Positions 1 through 5,785 of a DNA stretch of 5,785 nt are shown here, one piece after another. A program made the translations under genes and the position numbers. The notes under the pieces were generated by a model. That model saw only the letters and a list, made by a program, of their open reading frames with translations. It ran no database searches and had not been told where the DNA came from. The stretch's first letter is position 1. The number at the start of each line of letters is the position of its first letter. The stretch comes from Desulfobacterales bacterium CG23_combo_of_CG06-09_8_20_14_all_51_8. Its GTDB lineage: Bacteria; Desulfobacterota; Desulfobacteria; Desulfobacterales; Desulfosalsimonadaceae. Location: assembly GCA_002772195.1 (NCBI GenBank), contig PCSG01000008.1, positions 6,923-12,707 of the forward strand, in the 5' to 3' direction.

Positions 1-214
1 ATGACGTCACCACGACATCCACATCCCGGATGTGATCGGCCTGGTGCCCTTCAAAAACAATCCCCCCGAGTTTTTCAAGACGGGCCGTGACATCGGACAG
101 GGCAACGTCCGATCCGGATACCCGGTAACCCAAAGTCAGCAGAAGCTCGGCGATGCCGCTCATGCCGATGCCGCCGATGCCGACAAAAAAGATATGATAC
201 TGTTTGCGATACAT
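1..214 (-). CDS. murC: UDP-N-acetylmuramate--L-alanine ligase MurC, N-terminal fragment (runs off the left edge)
   Basis: MurC is the cytoplasmic ATP-dependent ligase that joins L-alanine to UDP-MurNAc, the first step of stem-peptide assembly. Only the first 71 codons are present. The translation begins MYRKQYHIFFVGIGGIGMSG, and the glycine-rich GIGGIGMSGIAELL stretch (residues 12-25) is the nucleotide-binding loop of the MurC Rossmann-like N-terminal domain. SGSD (34-37) and the DVVVTS strand at the end of the fragment also fit MurC. The ATG at 214-212 lies only three bases after the murG stop. A GGGA Shine-Dalgarno-like element (227-224) sits nine bases upstream, inside the murG coding end, which suggests coupled translation. 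The ATP-binding and C-terminal ligase domains lie outside the window, so integrity of the gene cannot be judged. Identification is firm because the N-terminal glycine motif is distinctive and the neighbour is the expected one. Confidence 0.95.
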   Translation of the reverse strand, partial: MYRKQYHIFFVGIGGIGMSGIAELLLTLGYRVSGSDVALSDVTARLEKLGGIVFEGHQADHIRDVDVVVTS

Positions 215-217
215 GAA

Positions 218-1390
218 TTATAATCCCGCCGTGTTTTTAAGTCTGGTATTGGAAATCCCCAGAAGCCCGTAAATATCGTCAACTATCCGCCGGGCTGCAT
301 CCGGATGCCCGAACCGACGCATTTTGACTTCCATTGCCTGCCGGGCATCCCCATTTTCGGAATAATAAACTATCCGCCGGGACAGCATCTCTCCGCTTAA
401 ATCCGCTTCTTCAATCATTTCCGCAGCCCCGTCCGCCACCAGGGCCTTCGCGTTCGCCACCTGATGGTTATCGGCGGCCTGAGGAAAGGGGATGAAGATG
501 ACGGCCTTTCCGGCCACCGTCAATTCCGCCACGGTAGTGGCTCCGGACCGGCAGATCACCAGATCCGCCGCCTCATAAAGCGCCCCCATGTTTTCAAAAA
601 AAGCCGCCACGGTTGCATCTATATGCATCTGAAGGTAAATTTTCCGGACTTCTTCCATATCCCGAGGCCCGGTCTGGTGGACAAACCGGAATTTTTCCGG
701 ATGCGTCAGATGCATCACACAGTCCAGAACCGCCATGTTGATGCTGTGAGCCCCCTGGCTGCCCCCTAGAATCAAAACTGTAAATGCCGGAGCAGCCTCT
801 CCTGCGGCTTTTTCCCCCCCTTCTTTTTTTGTCCCGGCCCCGGCGATGGCTTGACGCACCGGGTTGCCTGTAAACCGGATCTTCGACTGATACACTTCTT
901 TGAACCCGGAATCTGGAAAAGACACATAAATGCGCTCGGCAAATCCCGCCAGAAGCCTGCTGGTCAAACCCGGAAAGCTGTTCTGTTCGCAAATTACCCG
1001 GTGGATGCCCCGCATCCAGGCGGCGACAACCACCGGTCCGGCCGAATAGGCGCCCATGCCGATCACCACATGGGGAGCAAACTCCCCTAAGAGATGAAAA
1101 GCCTGGATCAGCCCGCCGGGCACCCGCATCAGGGCCGCCAATTTTGAAAAAAGGCTTTTCCCCTTAATCCCTTCCACGGCAATCCGTTTTTTTTCATAGG
1201 GCGTATTCGCCAGAACGGTCTCTTCAATGGCCCGTCCGCTCGAGACGAACATCACCCGGGTTTGCCGCGCGTCCTGAACAAATGTTTCGGCAATGGCGAT
1301 GCCCGGGAACAGATGTCCTCCCGTGCCGCCACCGGCAATCAGGACTCGAAGCCCGGCATCTGACCCTTTTCCCGGCGGGTTAAGGCTCAT
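218..1390 (-). CDS. murG: UDP-N-acetylglucosamine--N-acetylmuramyl-(pentapeptide) pyrophosphoryl-undecaprenol N-acetylglucosamine transferase MurG
   Basis: MurG is a GT-B fold glycosyltransferase (family GT28) at the inner face of the cytoplasmic membrane. It transfers GlcNAc from UDP-GlcNAc to lipid I, giving lipid II. Visible motifs (390-residue numbering) are GGGTGGHLFPG (20-30), the first glycine loop with its His; GMGAYSAGP (111-119); CEQNSFPGLTSRLL (134-147); TGNPVR (174-179); GGSQGA (209-214), which opens the C-terminal domain; RSGATTVAEL (281-290); and PFPQAADNHQVANA (301-314). The last two bind UDP-GlcNAc. The protein is somewhat longer than E. coli MurG (about 355 residues), mainly through a short N-terminal lead, a Gly/Ala/Glu/Lys-rich linker at about 185-201, and a C-terminal tail. 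The start chosen is the ATG at 1390-1388, which overlaps the ftsW stop as ATGA. An in-frame ATG at 1423 would add 11 residues but has no visible Shine-Dalgarno and overlaps ftsW further. Upstream of 1390 there is only a weak purine-rich stretch, so translational coupling to ftsW is likely. Confidence 0.97.
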   Translation of the reverse strand: MSLNPPGKGSDAGLRVLIAGGGTGGHLFPGIAIAETFVQDARQTRVMFVSSGRAIEETVLANTPYEKKRIAVEGIKGKSLFSKLAALMRVPGGLIQAFHLLGEFAPHVVIGMGAYSAGPVVVAAWMRGIHRVICEQNSFPGLTSRLLAGFAERIYVSFPDSGFKEVYQSKIRFTGNPVRQAIAGAGTKKEGGEKAAGEAAPAFTVLILGGSQGAHSINMAVLDCVMHLTHPEKFRFVHQTGPRDMEEVRKIYLQMHIDATVAAFFENMGALYEAADLVICRSGATTVAELTVAGKAVIFIPFPQAADNHQVANAKALVADGAAEMIEEADLSGEMLSRRIVYYSENGDARQAMEVKMRRFGHPDAARRIVDDIYGLLGISNTRLKNTAGL

Positions 1391-2523
1391 GCTCTTTCGC
1401 TCTTTTTTTTCTGAGATGCCCATACGTTCATCAACACGCCGATCAGCGCCAGGTTAATGATTAAAGACGAGCCTCCGTAACTTAAAAACGGCAGGGTCAG
1501 CCCCTTTGTCGGCAAAAGACTTAAGTTCACGCCCATATTGATCACCGCCTGAAGCGCAATGGAAACGACAATACCCAGGGCAAGCAGGGACCCGAACCAG
1601 TCCCGCTTGGAGCGAGCGATTCCCAAGCCCCGCCACAGAATAATCAAGTACAGAAACATCACAATCAAGACCCACCGCAACCCGCCTTCTTCGCCGATGA
1701 CCGAAAAAATGAAATCCGTGTGCGGGTCCGGCAGGTAAAAAAGCTTCTGATAGCCCTGGCCGAATCCTTTTCCCCAGAGACCGCCGGACCCGAATCCCAT
1801 CAGCGAATGAATCACCTGATATCCCTCGCCTTTGGGATATTGCCAGGGATCCAGAAACGACATGCAGCGTTTAAGACGGTAATCACTTGAAAAATTCAGG
1901 ATTACCGCCGCTGGCAGAACCACAAACAGGGCCGACAGGGACAGGTGCGAGAACCGCACGCGTCCGGCGAACATGATCAGCCATGCCATCATCCAGAAAA
2001 TCGCCACGGATCCGTAATCCGGCTGGAGCAGAATCAGGACGGAAAAAAGCAGCAAAACGAACACATGGGGGGCAAATCCGATACCCAGCCGCTCGACATC
2101 GTCCTGTTTTTTGGTCAGGGAATACCCCATAAATACGATCAGGGCGAACCGGGCGAATTCCACCGGCTGGAACCGGACCCCCCCGAGCTGGAGCCACCGG
2201 ACAGCGCCATTCACCCCATGGCCCAGGCCTCCGATCAGAACAACCCCCAGCAGCATTATGGCGGCCGCCATCATCACATAGGTGAGTCCCCGATAAATCC
2301 GGTAGGGGACACATCGGCACACCAGCATGGCCATCAGCCCGAGACCGACGAAAATCAGCTGGCGCTCGAAAAAATAATATTCATTGCCGTAATTATGCAG
2401 GGCGATGGCGGAGCTGGCGCTGTAGACCATGGCGATGCCGATGCCGGTCAGCAGAAACACCGGCAGCATGAGGGTTAGATCCCAGGTAAAATAAGGAGTT
2501 TTATCGTCTGTTTTTTTCATCAT
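1387..2523 (-). CDS. ftsW: Septal peptidoglycan glycosyltransferase FtsW (SEDS family)
   Basis: FtsW is a polytopic inner-membrane SEDS protein. It polymerises lipid II into glycan strands at the division septum, working with its cognate class B PBP (FtsI). The 378 residues are mostly hydrophobic segments, in keeping with about ten membrane helices, and both ends are short and polar. SEDS hallmarks are GVNGAVRWLQLGGVRFQPVE (103-122), LLQPDYGS (165-172), the large-loop motif KLFYLPDPHTDFIFSVIGEE (260-279), and PTKGLTLPFLSYGGSS (338-353). Asp270 in HTDFIF corresponds to the aspartate considered essential in SEDS polymerases. Its place between murD and murG marks it as FtsW rather than the elongation paralogue RodA. 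The start is the first of two adjacent ATGs (2523-2521). It overlaps the murD stop as ATGA and has GAGGGGG (2540-2534) ten bases upstream. The second ATG would lie 13 bases from that element. The C-terminus is lysine-rich and is encoded by an A8 run, described separately. Confidence 0.97.
   Translation of the reverse strand: MMKKTDDKTPYFTWDLTLMLPVFLLTGIGIAMVYSASSAIALHNYGNEYYFFERQLIFVGLGLMAMLVCRCVPYRIYRGLTYVMMAAAIMLLGVVLIGGLGHGVNGAVRWLQLGGVRFQPVEFARFALIVFMGYSLTKKQDDVERLGIGFAPHVFVLLLFSVLILLQPDYGSVAIFWMMAWLIMFAGRVRFSHLSLSALFVVLPAAVILNFSSDYRLKRCMSFLDPWQYPKGEGYQVIHSLMGFGSGGLWGKGFGQGYQKLFYLPDPHTDFIFSVIGEEGGLRWVLIVMFLYLIILWRGLGIARSKRDWFGSLLALGIVVSIALQAVINMGVNLSLLPTKGLTLPFLSYGGSSLIINLALIGVLMNVWASQKKKSERA
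1402..1410 (-). other. A8 run holding an A AAA AAG slippery heptamer near the 3' end of ftsW (possible -1 frameshift site)
   Basis: The lysine codons of FtsW residues 372-374 form an unbroken run of eight A followed by G. In the ftsW frame the last two codons are AAA AAG preceded by A, which is the slippery heptamer known from dnaX and several insertion sequences. A -1 slip would enter the murG frame, which is open here (in-frame from 1423) and continues through the murG start. No strong stimulatory element was seen: there is no obvious upstream Shine-Dalgarno-like spacer motif, and a small 5-bp hairpin (1342-1354) lies about 47 bases downstream, too far for the usual geometry. The motif is certain, but a functional role is unproven and may be incidental to a lysine-rich tail. 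Confidence 0.3.
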
Positions 2524-3878
2524 CCGCGGTTTTCCCCCTCTTTTACCCGCCGGGCGAAATCCTCTCCCCGCCGGGCGTAACTTTCATAGATGTCAAAACT
2601 GGAACAGGCCGGCGACAGCAGTACCGTATCCCCTTCCTCGGCGACTTCCTTAGCCGTCGCCACTGCCCCGGCCATGTCCGGAACCCGCACTATCTTTACG
2701 CAATCCTTCAGGGCCGACATGATAATTCCCGCCGCTTCCCCTAAAACGATCACCTGTTTGACGCACCGGCGGATCGGATCGATCAGACTGTCATAGGCGC
2801 CGCCCTTGTCCCGGCCTCCCATGATCAGCACCACCGGAGACGCGAATGACTCCAGGGCACGGACCACCGCATCCACATTGGTGGCTTTGGAGTCGTCATA
2901 GAACCGGACTCCACCTACGGTATCCACATATTCCATGCGGTGGGAAAGGCCCTTAAACCCGGCAAGCGCGCTTTTAATGCCGGAAACAGCGCCTCCCACC
3001 GCCAGCACCGCCAAGCCCGCGGCCGCCGCGTTTTCCAGATTGTGACGGCCGGTCAGGGGAATATCGGTGCAGTCCACATACTGATCCCCCAGTTCCGGGG
3101 TATGAAAACAGATGGTCTGGTCGGATATCCACGCCCGGCTTTCATTAAACTCCCGGCAGTTGAAGGCAAAGCGCCTGGCTTTAAGATTTTCGGAAACCGA
3201 CAGGACCGTGGGGTCTGCTTCGTTGATCACACAGACCTCCGCAGGCCCCTGGTTTTCAAAAATCCGGGCTTTGGACCGCGCATAGGCGTCAAAGTCCGCA
3301 TACCGGTCCAGATGGTCATCGGTGATGTTTAAAATCACACTGACCAGGGGCTTGAACCGCTCGATGGTGTCGAGTTGAAAGCTGCTGATTTCCGCCACGA
3401 TAAAATTCGTTCCCTCCTGCTGGTCCACGAGTTCCATCAGCGGGGTCCCCAGATTTCCGCCGGCAACGGCCCGAAATCCACAATGACGCAGCATCTCGGC
3501 CACCAGCAGGGTGGTGGTGGATTTCCCATTGGTTCCGGTGATCGCCAGAATGGGGATATGGATAAAATGATAGGCCAGTTCGACTTCACCGATCACCGGG
3601 ATGCCCTTTTCCCGGGCCCGGTTGAGCGGCGCAAGGGTATGGGCCACGCCGGGGCTCAAAACGATAAGATCGCAACGTTCAAAAATTTCCGGCGGGTGCG
3701 GCCCCAGGGCCAGGCTGACCCCCAGGGGCCGGACCGCCGCCAGGGCGTCTTTGAGGGCGTCTTCCCCGCGTTGATCCGCCACCGTGACAACGGCCCCCTG
3801 CCGGCAGAGAAACCGGGCCGTTGCGATCCCCGATCTTCCAAGTCCCACCACCAGAACATGTTTGTTTTTCAGATCCAT
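2520..3878 (-). CDS. murD: UDP-N-acetylmuramoyl-L-alanine--D-glutamate ligase MurD
   Basis: MurD is the cytoplasmic ATP-dependent ligase that adds D-glutamate to UDP-MurNAc-L-alanine. The 452 residues match the normal length of the family, and all three domains are visible. The N-terminal Rossmann-like domain carries VVGLGRSG (10-17). The central ATPase domain has the P-loop GTNGKSTTT (115-123), the acidic AEISSFQL (162-169), NITDDHLDRY (184-193), Lys203 in YARSKARIF (probably the carbamylated lysine) and GRHNLENAAAA (277-287). The C-terminal domain has HRMEYV (313-318), DDSKATN (328-334), GGRDKGG (354-360) and SPACSSFDIYESYARRG (422-438). No key residue is missing. The ATG at 3878-3876 is preceded by GGGA (3887-3884) five bases upstream. 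The gene follows mraY by 50 bases, and its TGA overlaps the ftsW ATG. Confidence 0.98.
   Translation of the reverse strand: MDLKNKHVLVVGLGRSGIATARFLCRQGAVVTVADQRGEDALKDALAAVRPLGVSLALGPHPPEIFERCDLIVLSPGVAHTLAPLNRAREKGIPVIGEVELAYHFIHIPILAITGTNGKSTTTLLVAEMLRHCGFRAVAGGNLGTPLMELVDQQEGTNFIVAEISSFQLDTIERFKPLVSVILNITDDHLDRYADFDAYARSKARIFENQGPAEVCVINEADPTVLSVSENLKARRFAFNCREFNESRAWISDQTICFHTPELGDQYVDCTDIPLTGRHNLENAAAAGLAVLAVGGAVSGIKSALAGFKGLSHRMEYVDTVGGVRFYDDSKATNVDAVVRALESFASPVVLIMGGRDKGGAYDSLIDPIRRCVKQVIVLGEAAGIIMSALKDCVKIVRVPDMAGAVATAKEVAEEGDTVLLSPACSSFDIYESYARRGEDFARRVKEGENRG
2534..2540 (-). promoter_or_regulatory. Ribosome binding site of ftsW, inside the end of murD
   Basis: The element reads GAGGGGG in the transcript and lies ten bases before the first ftsW ATG. 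It supports the first of the two tandem ATGs as the start and sits within the last codons of murD, as expected for coupled genes. Confidence 0.6.
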
Positions 3879-3928
3879 TTTATTCCCAGATTCAGTTGAT
3901 GATAAACGCCTCGCCCATTTTCCGTTGC

Positions 3929-5008
3929 TTACCGGAGTTTCAGCGTACTGATGGCCAACAGGGCCAGAATGATCGCCATAATCCAGAACCGGACGATGAC
4001 CTTGGATTCCTTCCAGCCTTTTAATTCAAAATGATGATGAATCGGCGACATTAAAAAAATCCGCTGACCGTGGGTGAACTTGAAATATCCGACTTGAATA
4101 ATCACGGACAGGGCCTCCATGACGAAAATCCCGCCCACCAGAACCAGCAGAAATTCATGTTTGGTAATCACGGCGATAATTCCCAGAAGGGCGCCCAGGG
4201 GCAAGGACCCCACATCGCCCATGAAAATCTCGGCCGGGTGCGTATTGTACCAGAGAAATCCGAGCCCGGCCCCGGCCATGGCCCCGCAGATAATGGTGAC
4301 TTCGCCGCATCCGGCTACATAGTGGATCTGAAAATACTCGGCGATTTTGACATGCCCCGTCACATACGCAAACAGCATGTAGGTGGCGGCGGCGATGATG
4401 ACCGGCCCGATGGCCAGACCGTCGAGTCCGTCCGTGAGATTGACCGCGTTGGATGCGCCCACGATGACCAGTATGGCGAAAAGGATGTATCCGGCGCCCA
4501 GGTCCGGAACGATGGTCTTAAAAAAAGGCACCGTGACCCGGGTATTGAATTCCGGGTATACGTAAATCGCGACCCCGGCAAGTGCTGCGATCAGGATCTG
4601 CAACAAAAATTTGGCCCGGGCGCTGAGCCCCAGGTTCCGTTTCTGAATCTGCTTTAAATAATCATCTGTAAACCCAATGGCGAAAAACCCGACCCCCACG
4701 AATAAAATGATCCACACATAAAGGTTTTTCAAATCCACCCACAGCAGGGTGGATACAAATATCGCCGTCAGAATCAGCACACCTCCCATGGTGGGGGTAC
4801 CGGCCTTGACCTTATGACTTTCCGGCCCGAGTTTCCGGATATACTGGCCGATCTGCTTTTCGGAGATCAGCCGGATCACAAAAGGCATGAACACCAGACA
4901 GATGATCAGGGCCGTCAGGCTTGCGCAGATGGTCCGGAAAGTGATGTAGCGAAAAACATTGAGCGCTGAAATTTCCGGCTGAAGCATGTTAAACAGATGA
5001 TAAAGCAT
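3929..5008 (-). CDS. mraY: Phospho-N-acetylmuramoyl-pentapeptide-transferase MraY
   Basis: MraY is an integral membrane enzyme of the polyprenyl-phosphate sugar-1-phosphate transferase family. It transfers phospho-MurNAc-pentapeptide from UDP to undecaprenyl phosphate, making lipid I. From the chosen start the product is 359 residues, almost the same as E. coli MraY (360), and consists largely of hydrophobic helices, about ten in the family. Motifs are GPESHKVKAGTPTMGG (61-76); FTDDYLK (113-119) with the Mg-binding pair Asp115/Asp116; NAVNLTDGLDGLA (187-199); NTHPAEIFMGDVGSLPLGA (255-273) with Asp265; and SPIHHHFELKGW (321-332), the HHH cytoplasmic loop that is diagnostic of MraY. The ATG at 5008 is preferred. 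An adjacent in-frame TTG at 5011 would add one residue, but the GGATGGG element (5018-5012) stands four bases from the ATG and directly against the TTG. The gene follows murF after 32 bases. No anomaly is seen. Confidence 0.98.
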   Translation of the reverse strand: MLYHLFNMLQPEISALNVFRYITFRTICASLTALIICLVFMPFVIRLISEKQIGQYIRKLGPESHKVKAGTPTMGGVLILTAIFVSTLLWVDLKNLYVWIILFVGVGFFAIGFTDDYLKQIQKRNLGLSARAKFLLQILIAALAGVAIYVYPEFNTRVTVPFFKTIVPDLGAGYILFAILVIVGASNAVNLTDGLDGLAIGPVIIAAATYMLFAYVTGHVKIAEYFQIHYVAGCGEVTIICGAMAGAGLGFLWYNTHPAEIFMGDVGSLPLGALLGIIAVITKHEFLLVLVGGIFVMEALSVIIQVGYFKFTHGQRIFLMSPIHHHFELKGWKESKVIVRFWIMAIILALLAISTLKLR

Positions 5009-5011
5009 CAA

Positions 5012-5018
5012 CCCATCC
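5012..5018 (-). promoter_or_regulatory. Probable ribosome binding site of mraY, in the murF-mraY gap
   Basis: The element reads GGATGGG in the transcript, four bases before the ATG at 5008. It would directly abut the alternative TTG at 5011, so it favours the ATG. The match to the Shine-Dalgarno consensus is moderate and the spacing is short. Confidence 0.45.
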
Positions 5019-5040
5019 AGACCTGATAAATGTTTGACAA

Positions 5041-5785
5041 TTACGCCGCCGGCCCATCCAGCGCCTCCAGCCGGTGAACAATATCTTCCGTTTTCGCCCC
5101 CCGGGACCCCTTGACCAGGACCCAGTCTCCCGGACGGATGAATTCCAGCAAGGCGGCCGTCACCTCTGATTTATCGCCCGTGAAAATCCGATGGTCCGCC
5201 ATCCCCGCCTCGCACGCCCCTTTTTTAACGGCAGGGGCAAAATTTCCGGTGTGAAAAATCTTTTCAAGCCCAAGACGTGCCGCCAGCCGGCCCATGGCTT
5301 CATGGAGCTGTTCGGCATCCTTCCCCAGCTCCAGCATGTCCCCGGCCACCAGAATGCCGCGACCCGGGCCTTTCAACTGGGCCAGGGTCCGGATGGCGGC
5401 TTCCATGGAGCCGGGATTGGCGTTATAGGACCCGTCGATAATAAAAACGCCCTGCCGGGTTTTCCATATGTCCATGCGGCCTTTCACCGGCAAAAACCCT
5501 TCCAGCCCGTCCTTGATGGCGTCTGCGGAAAGTCCGTTCAAATATCCCACGGATGCCGCGGCCAATGCGTTTTTCACCATGAATTCACCGGGAGACTTGA
5601 GTTCCACGGGGATGCTCCTGTCGGGCAGCTCCAGGGTAAAAGTCATGTGATCACCTTTGGGAATCACATCCACGGCCCGAACGTCCGCAGCTGGTGAAAA
5701 ACCAAAGAAAAAAACTTTCCGGGCCGCTGTTTTTGAGAGCTTCATGCAGCAGGCATCATCCGTGTTTAAGACAATCGTCCCAGTT
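5041..5785 (-). CDS. murF: UDP-N-acetylmuramoyl-tripeptide--D-alanyl-D-alanine ligase MurF, C-terminal part (runs off the right edge)
   Basis: MurF adds D-Ala-D-Ala to the UDP-MurNAc-tripeptide, the last cytoplasmic ligation before MraY. The reading frame is open to the window edge, so the ATG at 5745 is an internal methionine. The 247 visible residues cover the end of the ATPase domain and the whole C-terminal domain, just over half of a usual MurF of about 450. Visible features, numbered from the first complete codon, are GTIVLNTDD (2-10), GEFMVKNALAAA (66-77), LPVKGRMDIW (98-107), IIDGSYNANPGSM (115-127), VAGDMLELG (146-154) and LVKGSRGAKTEDIV (223-236). The order, spacing and position before mraY identify MurF firmly. 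Two positions are odd: the usual GxHNxxN reads GEFMVKN, and the usual DD(S/T)YNANP reads DGSYNANP. Otherwise the frame is clean, with no stop or frameshift. The gene ends in TAA 32 bases before the mraY ATG. Confidence 0.95.
   Translation of the reverse strand, partial: TGTIVLNTDDACCMKLSKTAARKVFFFGFSPAADVRAVDVIPKGDHMTFTLELPDRSIPVELKSPGEFMVKNALAAASVGYLNGLSADAIKDGLEGFLPVKGRMDIWKTRQGVFIIDGSYNANPGSMEAAIRTLAQLKGPGRGILVAGDMLELGKDAEQLHEAMGRLAARLGLEKIFHTGNFAPAVKKGACEAGMADHRIFTGDKSEVTAALLEFIRPGDWVLVKGSRGAKTEDIVHRLEALDGPAA

Noticed and set aside
145..190. Repeated GATGCCG-like units near the left edge, resembling a short tandem repeat.
   Set aside because: They encode the conserved glycine loop of MurC (GIGGIGMSGI), so the repetition comes from the protein motif.
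598..604. An A7/T7 homopolymer in murG that could cause a -1 slip straight into a TGA.
   Set aside because: The murG frame is intact on both sides (VAAFFENMG is a normal MurG sequence). A slip would only truncate the enzyme before its UDP-GlcNAc site, so there is no reason to think it is programmed.
594..992. A 132-codon minus-strand frame inside murG.
   Set aside because: It is an out-of-frame shadow of murG, rich in Arg, Gly and Ser, with no family motif. The murG frame across the same bases carries conserved motifs such as GGSQGA and TGNPVR.
3879..3928. The 50-base mraY-murD gap as a possible promoter or terminator.
   Set aside because: No convincing -35/-10 pair, stem-loop or T-run was seen on the transcribed strand, only a short GGGA ribosome-binding element.
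4070..4657. A long plus-strand reading frame (195 codons) opposite mraY, with similar ones opposite ftsW (1945-2478), murD (3375-3899) and murF (5191-5697).
   Set aside because: Each lies wholly or almost wholly antisense to a strongly identified gene, has low-complexity composition rich in His, Gln, Gly and Pro, and shows no recognisable domain. They are the usual by-product of GC-biased third codon positions.
5041..5745. A 234-codon gene starting at the ATG at 5745.
   Set aside because: The frame stays open upstream to the window edge and encodes GTIVLNTDD, a typical MurF segment, so this ATG is internal to murF.

Overview
The window is a stretch of a bacterial division and cell wall (dcw) cluster, read entirely on the minus strand. 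In transcription order (high to low coordinates) it holds the 3' part of murF, then complete mraY, murD, ftsW and murG, and the 5' end of murC. All six were recognised from family motifs in the translated sequence. This is the canonical order murF-mraY-murD-ftsW-murG-murC. The upstream genes expected in such a cluster (murE, ftsI, mraZ) and the downstream ones (murB/ddl, ftsQ, ftsA, ftsZ) would lie outside the window and are not seen.

Layout: murF runs off the right edge and ends at 5041. After 32 bases comes mraY (5008-3929), then a 50-base gap, then murD (3878-2520). murD and ftsW overlap by four bases (ATGA, 2520-2523), and ftsW and murG overlap the same way (1387-1390). murG and murC are separated by only three bases (215-217). 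No gap exceeds 50 bases, and no promoter, terminator, RNA gene, repeat or mobile element could be supported. The layout indicates one co-transcribed unit with translational coupling at its 3' half.

Together the genes make and deliver the peptidoglycan precursor. MurC and MurD add the first two stem-peptide residues to UDP-MurNAc, and MurF adds the terminal dipeptide. MraY moves the phospho-MurNAc-pentapeptide to undecaprenyl phosphate (lipid I), and MurG adds GlcNAc (lipid II). FtsW is the SEDS glycosyltransferase that polymerises lipid II at the septum.

The organism is a peptidoglycan-producing bacterium with moderately high GC, probably Gram-negative. The gene order and general protein character would fit a deltaproteobacterial (Desulfobacterota-like) lineage, but this is an impression and cannot be settled from the window.

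The region is mostly ordinary core genome. Two things deserve a second look. One is an A AAA AAG slippery heptamer at the 3' end of ftsW that lies in the correct phase for a -1 shift into the murG frame. The other is a MurF with unusual residues at two positions that are normally conserved in Mur ligases.
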